In this document: piece after piece, positions 25,252 to 33,787 of the stretch
Numbering within the stretch: the first letter of the stretch is position 1
Layout: each line of letters begins with the position of its first letter
Assembly: GCF_900582195.1 (NCBI RefSeq)
Contig: NZ_UTHA01000211.1
Location: 1-33,945, forward strand
Source: Pseudomonas viridiflava
GTDB lineage: Bacteria > Pseudomonadota > Gammaproteobacteria > Pseudomonadales > Pseudomonadaceae
Direction: 5' to 3'
Length of the DNA: 33,945 nucleotides
Program-made: the position numbers and the translations under genes
Notes under the pieces: model-generated
Told to the model about the DNA's origin: nothing
What the model saw: the letters and a program-made list of their open reading frames with translations, nothing else
The model's database searches: none

Positions 25252-26622
25252 ATGACAAAACCACGTTCGAAAAAGGCTCTATTCATTGGCCTGCCGTTAG
25301 CCTTGGCGATCAGCGCCGGCGCAGGCTTTGCCGTGTGGCAACACTGGTTCAAGGACGACCTCGGCTATCCGGTCAAAGTCATGAAACAGGCAGATGAGCT
25401 CCACGAACGCATGCTCTCTTTCGATAGCCATGTCAGCCTGACGCAGAACTTCGGCACCGATGGCCACGAAGCCGACAAGGACGGTGACGGCCAGTTCGAT
25501 CTGGCCAAGGCCAATCGCGGCCGCCTGTCCGGCGCGGCACTGACCATCTTCGGCTGGCCGGAAATGTGGAACGGCCCGAACGCACCGCACAAGCCAACCC
25601 CCGGTTTCGTTGACGAGGCGCGCAATCAGCAGGAAATTCGCTTCAAGATCATTTCCGGCATGGTCCGCGACTACCCCAATCAAGTCGCCATCGCCTACAC
25701 CCCGGACGATTTCCGCCGCCTGCACGGCGAAGGCAAATTCGCGATTTTCATCAGCATGCTCAACGCCTACCCGCTGGGCCACGACCTGAGTCTGCTGGAC
25801 ATGTGGACGGCGCGCGGTATGCGCATGTTCGGCTTCAGCTACATCGGCAATAACGATTGGGCCGACTCGTCGCGCCCGCTGCCGTTCCTCAACGATTCAC
25901 CGGATGCCCTCGACGGCCTCTCGGATCTGGGCAAGCAAGCGGTCAAGCGCCTCAACGATCTGGGCGTGATCATCGACGTTTCGCAAATGTCGACCAAGGC
26001 TCTCGAGCAAGTCGCACAACTGAGCCGCACGCCGCTGATTGCCTCGCACTCGGCGCCACGCGCAATGGTCGATATTCCGCGCAACCTCAGCGACAAGGAA
26101 ATGCAGCTGATCAAGAACAGCGGTGGCGTGGTGCAGATTGTCGCGTTCTCGCAATACCTGCGCCCGCTGACGCAGACCACGCAAGACAAACTCAATGAGA
26201 TGCGCAAGGACTTCGATCTGCCGCCCCTGCCAAACCTGGCCATGGCGTTGATGCCCGGCGACCCGATCATTGCGGCATGGTCCGAGCAGAAGTTCGGCCA
26301 GTACGCCGGTCGCCTCTACGGCATCCTTGAAGAAGAACCGAAAGCCAGCCTCAAAGACCTGGGCGACGCCATCGATTACGCGGTGCGCAAGATCGGCATC
26401 GATCATGTCGGCATCAGCTCCGACTTCAACGAGGGCGGCGGCGTCAAAGGTTTCGAGAACGTTGGCGAGATCCGTAACGTCACCGCCGAGTTGATCTCAC
26501 GCGGTTATTCCGAGGCGGATATCGCCAAGCTCTGGGGCGGCAACTTCCTGCGCGTCTGGGATCAGGTCGAAAAAGCTGCGAAACCGGCGGTGACGGCTGC
26601 ACCGGGAACCGCCAGGCCATGA
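25252..26622 (+). CDS. pvdM: PvdM, M19 dipeptidase-like pyoverdine maturation protein
   Basis: This 456-residue protein has an N-terminal membrane/signal segment (about 8-30) and a membrane-dipeptidase (M19) fold. In P. fluorescens-type pseudomonads PvdM is needed in the periplasm for PvdP to oxidise ferribactin. Of the five metal ligands of M19 enzymes, only two are seen (His60 in FDSHVS and His266 in IASHSAPRA). The others are replaced: Ser62 for Asp, Leu170 for the bridging Glu, and Gln245 for His in IDVSQMS. It is therefore probably not a normal di-zinc dipeptidase. The start could be 25246 or 25252; MTKPRSKK is preferred. It overlaps pvdN by four bases (ATGA). Confidence 0.9.
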   Translation: MTKPRSKKALFIGLPLALAISAGAGFAVWQHWFKDDLGYPVKVMKQADELHERMLSFDSHVSLTQNFGTDGHEADKDGDGQFDLAKANRGRLSGAALTIFGWPEMWNGPNAPHKPTPGFVDEARNQQEIRFKIISGMVRDYPNQVAIAYTPDDFRRLHGEGKFAIFISMLNAYPLGHDLSLLDMWTARGMRMFGFSYIGNNDWADSSRPLPFLNDSPDALDGLSDLGKQAVKRLNDLGVIIDVSQMSTKALEQVAQLSRTPLIASHSAPRAMVDIPRNLSDKEMQLIKNSGGVVQIVAFSQYLRPLTQTTQDKLNEMRKDFDLPPLPNLAMALMPGDPIIAAWSEQKFGQYAGRLYGILEEEPKASLKDLGDAIDYAVRKIGIDHVGISSDFNEGGGVKGFENVGEIRNVTAELISRGYSEADIAKLWGGNFLRVWDQVEKAAKPAVTAAPGTARP

Positions 26623-27899
26623 GCAATCGTCGCGATTTTCTCAAGCAGGCCGGGATACTGGCTGCGGCGCTGCCATTGGGTACAAGCTTGCCCACGCTCG
26701 CCAGTGCTGCAGCCACTGCACCGCTGCCGCGCAACAAGTGGGCGCAGTTGCAGCAGCTGTTCGATCAGGATCCGGACTACCTGCACTTTTCCAATTTTCT
26801 GATCACCTCTCACCCCAAACCGGTGCGCGAAGCAATTGAACAGCATCGCGCGGCCCTCGACAAAAATCCCGGCCTGGCGATGGATTGGGATCTGGGCGTG
26901 ATCGAACAGCGCGAGGAAAACGTGCGGGTCTGGGCCGCTCGCTACTTGCAGGCCAACGCCAAACAGATCGCGCTGACCGGCAGCACCACCGAAGGCCTGG
27001 CGACGATCTATGGCGGCGTGCATGTGCGCGCCGACCAGGAAATCCTCACCACCGTCCACGAACATTACGCGACCCATACCATCCTCGCCTTGCGCACCGA
27101 GCGCGACGGCACGCGGGTGCGCAAGATCCCGCTGTTCAAGGATGTCTACAGCGCCGGCAAGGACGAGATTCTCGCCAACATCGACAACGCCATCCGCCCC
27201 GAAACCCGGGTGTTGGGGATGTGCTGGGTGCATTCGGGCAGCGGCCTGAAACTGCCAATCGGCGAGATCGGCGCGATCGTCGACAAGCACAATCACGGCC
27301 GCAGCGATGCCGACCGGATCGTCTACGTGGTCGACGGCGTGCACGGCTTCGGTGTGGACAACCTGAGCTTCGCGCAAATGAACTGCGACTTCTTCATTGC
27401 CGGCACGCACAAATGGATGTTCGGCCCACGCGGTACCGGGATCATTTGCAGCCGCTTCGAAGACGTCAGATACGTCACGCCGGTCATTCCGACGTTCTCC
27501 GAGGCGACCGCGTTTTCCACCACCATGACCCCCGGTGGCTACCACGCGTTCGAGCACCGCTGGGCGCTGGACGAGGCGTTCAAGTTGCACCTGCAACTGG
27601 GCAAGGCCGACGTCGAAGCGCGCATTCACGCACTCAACAGTTACTTGAAACAACGCCTGCAACAACGTCCGCAAATCGAACTCGTCACGCCATTGAGCCC
27701 GGCGCTGTCTGCCGGCTTCACGTTCTTCCGGGTCAAGGGCAAGGACAGCGACAAGATCGCTGCGCACCTGATGGCCAACCGCGTGGTGGCCGATGCCGTC
27801 CACCGCGATGTCGGCCCGGTGATCCGCACCGCACCCGGGCTGCTCAATGACGAAGCACAAATCGACCGTCTGCTGGCCGTGCTCGACCAAGCCCTCTGA
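26619..27899 (+). CDS. pvdN: PvdN, periplasmic PLP-dependent enzyme for the pyoverdine side chain
   Basis: This 426-residue fold-type I PLP enzyme (class V aminotransferase / isopenicillin N epimerase-like) has a twin-arginine signal (SNRRDFLKQ). The Schiff-base lysine is Lys265 in AGTHKWMFGPRG, and a preceding VVDGVHGFG segment carries the cofactor Asp and His. PvdN is known to convert the chromophore-linked glutamate to a succinamide-type side chain in the periplasm. Its ATG overlaps the pvdM stop, so translation is coupled; pvdO follows after 31 nt. Tat export fits folding with PLP in the cytoplasm. Confidence 0.93.
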   Translation: MSNRRDFLKQAGILAAALPLGTSLPTLASAAATAPLPRNKWAQLQQLFDQDPDYLHFSNFLITSHPKPVREAIEQHRAALDKNPGLAMDWDLGVIEQREENVRVWAARYLQANAKQIALTGSTTEGLATIYGGVHVRADQEILTTVHEHYATHTILALRTERDGTRVRKIPLFKDVYSAGKDEILANIDNAIRPETRVLGMCWVHSGSGLKLPIGEIGAIVDKHNHGRSDADRIVYVVDGVHGFGVDNLSFAQMNCDFFIAGTHKWMFGPRGTGIICSRFEDVRYVTPVIPTFSEATAFSTTMTPGGYHAFEHRWALDEAFKLHLQLGKADVEARIHALNSYLKQRLQQRPQIELVTPLSPALSAGFTFFRVKGKDSDKIAAHLMANRVVADAVHRDVGPVIRTAPGLLNDEAQIDRLLAVLDQAL

Positions 27900-27930
27900 G
27901 CGCTCCCTTTTCCTTTTAGCGAGACCCGCC

Positions 27931-28839
27931 ATGAACAGTGAACTGCGTCTTTTCCCCCTCAAGGCCTTGCCGGCGCTGATGCTCACCGCCCTCGCCGTCG
28001 GCCTGCTGCCTGGCGCTGCCCAGGCCGCCACACCGCCAGCGCCGGGCAAGGTGTTCAAGGACTGCAAGGACTGCCCGGAAATGGTCGTGCTGCCCACCGG
28101 CACCTTCACCATGGGCACCCCGGACGATGAAGTCGGCCGCGAGCCTGACGAAAGCCCGATGCACCCAGTGACGTTTGCCCAGCCGCTGGCGATCAGCCGC
28201 TTTCAGGTACTGCGCGGCGAGTGGGATGCCTACCTCAAGGACAGCGGTTACACAATGCCCGACGGCGACACCCGTCCAGGTCGTGCATGCAAGGCCGGCA
28301 TTCCCGACTATCAGGGCAGCGACCCGCGCAAGCAGTACACCGACAAACATCCAGCGGTGTGCATGGACTTCCCCGAAGTCGAAGCGTACGTGGCGTGGCT
28401 GTCGAAAAAGACCGGCAAGCAATATCGACTGGTCAGCGAATCCCTGCGCGAATACGCCGCCCGTGGCGGCAGCAGCGGGCCGTTCCCCTTCCCCTTCGAT
28501 GAAGGCAAGGAGTACAGCATCGCCAAACACGCCAACACTTACGGCGCCGCCGATGGCTACAACTTCACTGCGCCGGCCGGCAGCTTTCCAGCCAACGCCT
28601 TCGGCGTGTACGACATGCACGGCAACATCTATGAATGGACGGCCGACTGCTACAACGAAAACTACGTCGGCGCACCGAGCGACGGCAGCGCCTGGCTGAG
28701 CGGCAAATGCGAGATCCGCCGCATCCGTGGCAACGACTGGGGCGAAGCGCCGGTGTTCTCCCGCTCCGGCAACCGCAACGCCACCTACACCGACACGCGC
28801 GGCGACTGGATCGGCTTCCGCGTCGCCCGCGATCTGTAA
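27931..28839 (+). CDS. pvdO: PvdO, FGE-sulfatase-like periplasmic pyoverdine maturation protein
   Basis: This 302-residue protein has a Sec-type signal (about 1-31, cleavage after AQA). A formylglycine-generating-enzyme-like domain follows, with FTMGTPDDEVGREPDE, ASN-like RLVSESLREYAAR and the C-terminal GNIYEWTADC and GFRVARD signatures. PvdO is required for chromophore maturation in fluorescent pseudomonads; its exact step has been placed at dihydropyoverdine oxidation. ATG 27931 is chosen for the signal peptide; an upstream frame runs into pvdN. It ends 146 nt before pvdE, and the iron-starvation box of pvdE begins 15 nt after its stop. Confidence 0.92.
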   Translation: MNSELRLFPLKALPALMLTALAVGLLPGAAQAATPPAPGKVFKDCKDCPEMVVLPTGTFTMGTPDDEVGREPDESPMHPVTFAQPLAISRFQVLRGEWDAYLKDSGYTMPDGDTRPGRACKAGIPDYQGSDPRKQYTDKHPAVCMDFPEVEAYVAWLSKKTGKQYRLVSESLREYAARGGSSGPFPFPFDEGKEYSIAKHANTYGAADGYNFTAPAGSFPANAFGVYDMHGNIYEWTADCYNENYVGAPSDGSAWLSGKCEIRRIRGNDWGEAPVFSRSGNRNATYTDTRGDWIGFRVARDL

Positions 28840-28853
28840 CGCCCTCGCCCGGC

Positions 28854-28877
28854 TAAATTAGCCGTCCTGCCAGTCGT
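28854..28877 (+). promoter_or_regulatory. Iron-starvation (PvdS) box of pvdE
   Basis: CTAAAT, 16 nt, CGT fits the PvdS consensus exactly. It is 109 nt upstream of pvdE, directly after pvdO. Confidence 0.83.
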
Positions 28878-28985
28878 TTTACAGGTGAGCGCGAACCGAC
28901 ACGGTGCGCCACTGCCCTCTACGTCATCCAGGCGAAGTCCGCGATCAATGCCGGCCTTCGCCGCTTTTTCAAGCAGGGAACCTCC

Positions 28986-30635
28986 ATGAGCAAACCAACA
29001 CGCGGGGTGATCAAAGAATTGTTCGCCCTGCTCAAACCCTTTCGGCTGATCGTGACCGTCTCGACCCTGCTCGGCATGGTCGGCGGTCTGAGTGTCACCG
29101 CGCTGCTGGCGACCATCAACAGCGTGCTGCACACCGAAGGCGACCTGAGCAACACCGTGGTCGCGGTCTTCGCCGGGTTGTGCCTGCTGGCCTTGACCAG
29201 TTCGATTTTCTCCGACATCGGCACCAACTATGTCGGTCAGCACATCATTGCCAAACTGCGTAAGGAGCTGGGCGAGAAAGTCCTCAGCGCCCCCATCGAG
29301 CAGATCGAGCGCTACCGCAGCCATCGGCTGATCCCGGTGCTGACCCACGACGTCGACACCATCAGCGACTTCGCTTTCGCCTTTGCCCCGCTGGCGATTT
29401 CCATGACCGTCACCCTGGGCTGCATGGGCTATCTGGCGATGCTGTCATGGCCGATGTTCCTGATGGTGGTGGTGGCGATTCTGCTCAGCACGATCATTCA
29501 GTACATTGCCCGCGGGCGCGGCATGCAGGGCTTCATGAAGGCCCGCGACTACGAAGACGAGTTGCAGAAGAACTACCACGCCGTGGCTGAAGGCGCGAAA
29601 GAACTGCGTATCCACCGCCCTCGCCGCCATCGCATGTTCGTTGCCGGTATCGAAGGGACGGCGAACAAGATCTGCGACACCCAGGTGCGTTCGGTGAACA
29701 CGTTCGTCATCGCCAAAACCCTCGGCTCGATGCTGTTTTTTGTGGTCATCGGCTTGGCGCTGGGCCTGCAATCGCTGTGGCCGAGCGCCGACAAAGCGGT
29801 GATCAGCGGCTTCGTGCTGGTGTTGTTGTACATGAAAGGTCCGCTGGAACACCTGATCAGTACCTTGCCGATTGTCAGCCGCGCGCAGATCGCGTTCCGC
29901 CGCATCGCCGATCTGTCGGAGCAGTTCTCCTCGCCCGAACCGCACCTGCTGCTCAGCGATCAAGGCCCGAAAAACAACGTCGTGCACAGCCTCGAACTGA
30001 CCGATGTGTCGTACAGTTTCCCGACCGTGGAAGGCGCGGCACCGTTCCGTCTCGGTCCGGTGAACCTGAAAATCGAACAGGGCGACATCATCTTCATCGT
30101 CGGTGAAAACGGCTGTGGCAAGACCACCCTGATCAAGCTGCTGCTGGGCCTGTACGCGCCGCAACAGGGTGAGATCCGCCTCAACCAGCAGATCATCGAC
30201 GCCGCGACCCGCGATGATTATCGCCAGTTGTTCACGACGATTTTCGCCGACTATTACCTGTTCGATGACGTAGTCCAGGGCGACACGCATATCCCCGAAG
30301 ACGCCAACAAATACCTGCAGCGTCTGGAGATCGCCCACAAGGTCAGCGTGCGTGACGGCTCGTTCACCACCACCGACCTGTCCACCGGCCAGCGCAAGCG
30401 CCTGGCGCTGATCAACGCGTGGCTGGAAGAGCGCCCGGTGCTGGTGTTCGATGAATGGGCCGCCGACCAGGACCCGACCTTCCGCCGTATTTTCTACACA
30501 GAACTGCTGCCTGACCTGAAGCGTCTGGGCAAAACCATCATCGTCATTTCCCACGACGATCGTTACTTCGATGTCGCCGACCAATTGGTGCGCATGAGCG
30601 CCGGCAAAGTGGTCACCGAGCTTCAACCCGCCTGA
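28986..30635 (+). CDS. pvdE: PvdE, ABC exporter of the pyoverdine precursor ferribactin
   Basis: This 549-residue cyclic-peptide-type ABC exporter has an N-terminal region with six predicted helices (about 15-300). A C-terminal nucleotide-binding domain carries Walker A GENGCGKTT, signature LSTGQRKR, Walker B VLVFDEWAADQDP and the switch His in VISHDD. PvdE moves the acylated ferribactin from cytoplasm to periplasm, where PvdQ, PvdP, PvdN and PvdO act. Start 28986 has AGGGA upstream. The next gene is fpvA, 117 nt downstream. In P. aeruginosa pvdF sits between pvdO and pvdE, but not here. Confidence 0.93.
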   Translation: MSKPTRGVIKELFALLKPFRLIVTVSTLLGMVGGLSVTALLATINSVLHTEGDLSNTVVAVFAGLCLLALTSSIFSDIGTNYVGQHIIAKLRKELGEKVLSAPIEQIERYRSHRLIPVLTHDVDTISDFAFAFAPLAISMTVTLGCMGYLAMLSWPMFLMVVVAILLSTIIQYIARGRGMQGFMKARDYEDELQKNYHAVAEGAKELRIHRPRRHRMFVAGIEGTANKICDTQVRSVNTFVIAKTLGSMLFFVVIGLALGLQSLWPSADKAVISGFVLVLLYMKGPLEHLISTLPIVSRAQIAFRRIADLSEQFSSPEPHLLLSDQGPKNNVVHSLELTDVSYSFPTVEGAAPFRLGPVNLKIEQGDIIFIVGENGCGKTTLIKLLLGLYAPQQGEIRLNQQIIDAATRDDYRQLFTTIFADYYLFDDVVQGDTHIPEDANKYLQRLEIAHKVSVRDGSFTTTDLSTGQRKRLALINAWLEERPVLVFDEWAADQDPTFRRIFYTELLPDLKRLGKTIIVISHDDRYFDVADQLVRMSAGKVVTELQPA

Positions 30636-30638
30636 TTG

Positions 30639-30664
30639 TGAAAAATTTGTAAAAAAAGTGCGTT
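30639..30664 (+). promoter_or_regulatory. Candidate FpvI-type ECF promoter of fpvA
   Basis: TGAAAAAT, 14 nt, CGTT resembles -35/-10 elements of FecI-type sigma factors in pseudomonads (GAAAAT ... CGT). No PvdS box precedes fpvA, fitting FpvI-only control. The CGTT is also the first base group of the hairpin that follows. Confidence 0.45.
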
Positions 30665-30694
30665 GAGCCTTTCCGGTTTTCGGAAGGTTCAACG
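30661..30694. terminator. Hairpin between pvdE and fpvA
   Basis: The arms CGTTGAGCCTTTCCG and CGGAAGGTTCAACG (one bulge) form a 14-bp stem with a short loop. On the plus strand no T run follows, but on the minus strand a T-rich stretch does. It may stop pvdE transcripts or shape the fpvA leader. Confidence 0.5.
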
Positions 30695-30752
30695 TCTCAT
30701 TTACAGTTAATAGAAATAGTTCTCAGTCAACACTTTGAAGAGTAGAAGAATA

Positions 30753-33215
30753 ATGCCCGCACCGCACGGACTCCACCCGCTCGCCAAGGCTCTGCTGATC
30801 CGCCGTTCGTTCCGCTCCACGTTGCCAGCGCTGTGCGCCATGGCCCTCACCTTGCCGATGATCGGCCAGGCGCAGGCTGCGGCGGTGGCGATCAATATTC
30901 CTGCCCAGTCGCTGGGGAGCGCTTTGCAGGAATTCGGTCGCCAGACCAACCTTCAGGTGCTGTACAGCCCGGATGAAGTGAGCGGTCTGCGCAGCAGCGC
31001 GGTCAGCGGCAACCTGGAACCGACTGCCGCCATCGCGCAGTTGCTCAACGGCACCGACATCGCCTACAGCGTTGACGGCAATAACATCGCTTTGCGCTCG
31101 CGTAGCAACAGCGGCGCCAGCCTTGATCTGGCACCGACCAACATCTCCGCCACCGCGGAATCGGCCTGGGGTCCGGTTGACGGGATCGTCGCCAAACGCA
31201 GCGCCACCGGTTCGAAGACCGATACGGCGATCAAGGTCATCCCGCAGACAATCAACGTCGTCACCCAGGACGAAATCAAGATGCGCGGTTCGCAATCGGT
31301 CACCGAGGCCTTGCGTTACACCCCGGGCATTACCGGTGGTGGCTTCGCCGACCGCGTGAAGATTTTTGACGAGCCGACCTCCCGCGGCTTCTCCCCTACT
31401 CCGCTGTACCTCGACGGCCTGCACATGCCTTACGGCGGCGGCAGCACAGGCGGTTCGCTGCAGATCGACCCCTACACCCTCGAGCGCATCGAAGTGCTCA
31501 AAGGCCCGGCCTCGGTGCTCTACGGCCAGAACCAGCCTGGCGGCATCGTCAACATGGTCAGCAAGCGACCGACCGCTACTCCGCTACACGAAGTGAAGAT
31601 CGGTGGCGGCAGCTATGACCGCGCCTACGGTGCCTTCGACCTCGGCGGCCCGATCGACGATCAGGGTGAATTCCTCTATCGCCTGACCGGTGTGGTCAAC
31701 GACAGCAACTCGGCCATCGACTACGCCAGCCAGAACCGCATGATGCTGGCGCCAAGCCTGACCTGGCTGCCGAACGACCGCACCACCATCACCGTGTTCG
31801 GCCAGTACCAGAAAGACCACGACGTACCGGAAGCCCAGGGCCTGCCAGCGTTCGGCACGGTCAAGAGCACCTCCAACGGTCGCATCAGCCGCAGCCGCTT
31901 CATCGGCGAGCCGGACGTGAACAAGTACCATCGCGAGCAGTTTGTCGTCGGTTACGAAATCGCCCACGAATTCAACGACGTCTGGACCTTCAAGCAGAAT
32001 GCCCGTTACGCCGACGTCAACGACCAGTACGTGGCGCCACTGCACGGCTACTCGTTCCCGACCAACCCGGTCACCGGCCTCAACGACAACAGCTTCCAGA
32101 GCCGTTACGCCGTGGACTGGTCGCAGCACAACAAGGTCTATGGCCTCGATAACATTGCCCAGGCCAAGTTCAAGACTGCCGATATCGATCACACCGTCCT
32201 GTTGGGCGTGGACTACTACCACTTCAACTCGAAGTTCCTCGGCCTGTACGATCGCACCGCTCCGGGTATCGATCTGTACAACCCGGTGTATGGCAGCCAG
32301 ATCAACTTCCGCCAGCCGTACAAATGGGATAACACCATCACCCAGACCGGTCTGTACGCTCAGGATCAACTGCGCTGGAACCAGTGGTTCCTGACCCTTG
32401 GCGGTCGTTACGACTTCGCCGAAACCGACAACAAGCAACCGCTGTCCGGCGGTCACAGCAACCAGAAAGACGAGAAGTTCACCGGCCGTGCCGGTCTGGG
32501 CTACGAGTTCGAGAACGGCATCACGCCTTATGTGAGCTACGCCGAATCGTTCCTGCCGCAAACCGGTACCGACATGAGCGGCAGTGCGTTCGAACCGACC
32601 ACCGGCAAGCAGTACGAAGTCGGCATCAAGTACGAACCGACCTTCGTCGACGGTTTCATTCAGCTGTCGGCTTACCAGATCGACCAGGACAACATGCTGA
32701 CCACCGACCTCAACAACCCGGGGTTCAGCGTGCAGAGCGGTACAGTGCGTTCGCGTGGCGTAGAGCTGGAAGGCAAGGTCAATGTCACGCAGAACCTGCG
32801 CGTACTGGCCGCCGTGTCGCGTAACCAGACCAAGTGGCACAGCGCCAACGATGGCCGCGAAGGTCGCACCGTGGCCATGGCTCCGCCGCTGACCGCCTCG
32901 GCGTGGATCAACTACGACTTCGACATCTCTACTGCTCTGGCCGGTTTTGGCATGGGCCTGGGTGCTCGTTACGTGCAACAAAGCTACGGCTCGGACTATG
33001 TGGAAGACTCCTTCCAGGTGCCGTCCTACACCGTGTATGACGCGATGGTTTCCTACGACCTGGAAAAATCGCCGCTGCATGTCAAAGGTGTGAAGCTGCA
33101 GGCTAACTTGCAGAACCTCACCGACGAGAAGTACGTCGCTGCGTGCAACGGTACGCTCGACTGCTACTACGGTGAAGGTCGTACCATGACTGCTGACGTG
33201 ACCTACAACTGGTAA
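30753..33215 (+). CDS. fpvA: Ferripyoverdine TonB-dependent receptor and signal transducer
   Basis: This 820-residue receptor has a signal peptide (about 1-43) and an N-terminal STN signalling domain (about 45-117). The plug (about 155-270) is followed by a 22-strand-type barrel ending in aromatic YNW. The STN domain marks a transducer that signals through an anti-sigma partner to FpvI. It imports ferripyoverdine of the strain's own type with TonB energy. ATG 30753 is chosen: it has AGAAGA upstream, while the longer frame begins with TTG. A hairpin and candidate ECF promoter precede it and a good terminator follows. Receptor type cannot be assigned from sequence alone. It is preceded by pvdE, as in P. 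aeruginosa. Confidence 0.93.
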   Translation: MPAPHGLHPLAKALLIRRSFRSTLPALCAMALTLPMIGQAQAAAVAINIPAQSLGSALQEFGRQTNLQVLYSPDEVSGLRSSAVSGNLEPTAAIAQLLNGTDIAYSVDGNNIALRSRSNSGASLDLAPTNISATAESAWGPVDGIVAKRSATGSKTDTAIKVIPQTINVVTQDEIKMRGSQSVTEALRYTPGITGGGFADRVKIFDEPTSRGFSPTPLYLDGLHMPYGGGSTGGSLQIDPYTLERIEVLKGPASVLYGQNQPGGIVNMVSKRPTATPLHEVKIGGGSYDRAYGAFDLGGPIDDQGEFLYRLTGVVNDSNSAIDYASQNRMMLAPSLTWLPNDRTTITVFGQYQKDHDVPEAQGLPAFGTVKSTSNGRISRSRFIGEPDVNKYHREQFVVGYEIAHEFNDVWTFKQNARYADVNDQYVAPLHGYSFPTNPVTGLNDNSFQSRYAVDWSQHNKVYGLDNIAQAKFKTADIDHTVLLGVDYYHFNSKFLGLYDRTAPGIDLYNPVYGSQINFRQPYKWDNTITQTGLYAQDQLRWNQWFLTLGGRYDFAETDNKQPLSGGHSNQKDEKFTGRAGLGYEFENGITPYVSYAESFLPQTGTDMSGSAFEPTTGKQYEVGIKYEPTFVDGFIQLSAYQIDQDNMLTTDLNNPGFSVQSGTVRSRGVELEGKVNVTQNLRVLAAVSRNQTKWHSANDGREGRTVAMAPPLTASAWINYDFDISTALAGFGMGLGARYVQQSYGSDYVEDSFQVPSYTVYDAMVSYDLEKSPLHVKGVKLQANLQNLTDEKYVAACNGTLDCYYGEGRTMTADVTYNW

Positions 33216-33234
33216 TACGTTTTGCGCTCACTGA

Positions 33235-33263
33235 AACGCCGGCATTTGCTGGCGTTTTTTTTT
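33235..33263 (+). terminator. Rho-independent terminator of fpvA
   Basis: The hairpin arms AACGCCGGC and GCTGGCGTT have a short loop and are followed by nine T, 20 nt past the fpvA stop. Confidence 0.9.
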
Positions 33264-33389
33264 GGCTGATTTGGGGCTTGGCGGCCTGTGGGCCGACCAG
33301 GCTTTTGGGATTTTGGGATGTTGGGTTTTGGGTGTATATCCGTTGCTGCGGGGGCTGCCGCTGGCGGTTTCGCTCTTACAGCGACTCAC

Positions 33390-33605
33390 TTTTTCAAACG
33401 CCAAAAAGTAAGCAAAAGGCTTTGCCCCTGGCGTACGGCACTTCGCTGAGGCTCAGTGTCCCTCGCTACGGTGTCCATCCGGGGGCATCGCCTACGGTTT
33501 GCTTCGCTGCACCTCCTCTCGATGTATGCGGCTACGCTGCACGGCGCTGCGCGCCTACCCCCGGATGAACACCTTCGCTCGGCCTGCCGATGGGGCAAAA
33601 GATCA
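33390..33605. repeat. Hairpin-rich element resembling dispersed Pseudomonas intergenic repeats
   Basis: The segment starts with TTTTTCAAACGCCAAAAAGT and ends with GGGGCAAAAGATCAAAAGCC, phrases I recognise from elements scattered in P. fluorescens/P. putida-group genomes. Inside it, 33470-33486 and 33556-33573 form an inverted repeat (GTGTCCATCCGGGGG / CCCCCGGATGAACAC), and TTGCCCC/GGGGCAA pairs lie further out. Open frames across it are low-quality and not called as genes. Confidence 0.55.
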
Positions 33606-33638
33606 AAAGCCAAAGCAGATCACAAGCCAGATCAAGAG

Positions 33639-33787
33639 CCCCTCACCCTAGCCCTCTCCCGGAGGGAGAGGGGACTGATCGAGGTGTTTGGGCAAGGTAC
33701 GCCGACGTGCGATACCGAGTCGAACTCAGATTCTGAAAGGCCCACAAATCGGCTCCCTCTCCCTCGGGAGAGGGCTGGGGTGAGGGG
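33639..33787. repeat. Pair of inverted 37-bp repeats
   Basis: 33639-33675 and 33751-33787 are near-perfect reverse complements (CCCCTCACCCTAGCCCTC versus CCCCTCACCCCAGCCCTC at their outer ends). Each carries its own CCCTCTCCC/GGGAGAGGG palindrome. The 75-nt middle has no recognised feature. This looks like a non-coding REP-like doublet; no gene is seen from 33788 to 33945. Confidence 0.75.

Noticed and set aside
30700..30725. Fur box in front of fpvA
   Set aside because: The AT-rich segment has too few matches to the 19-bp Fur consensus to call.
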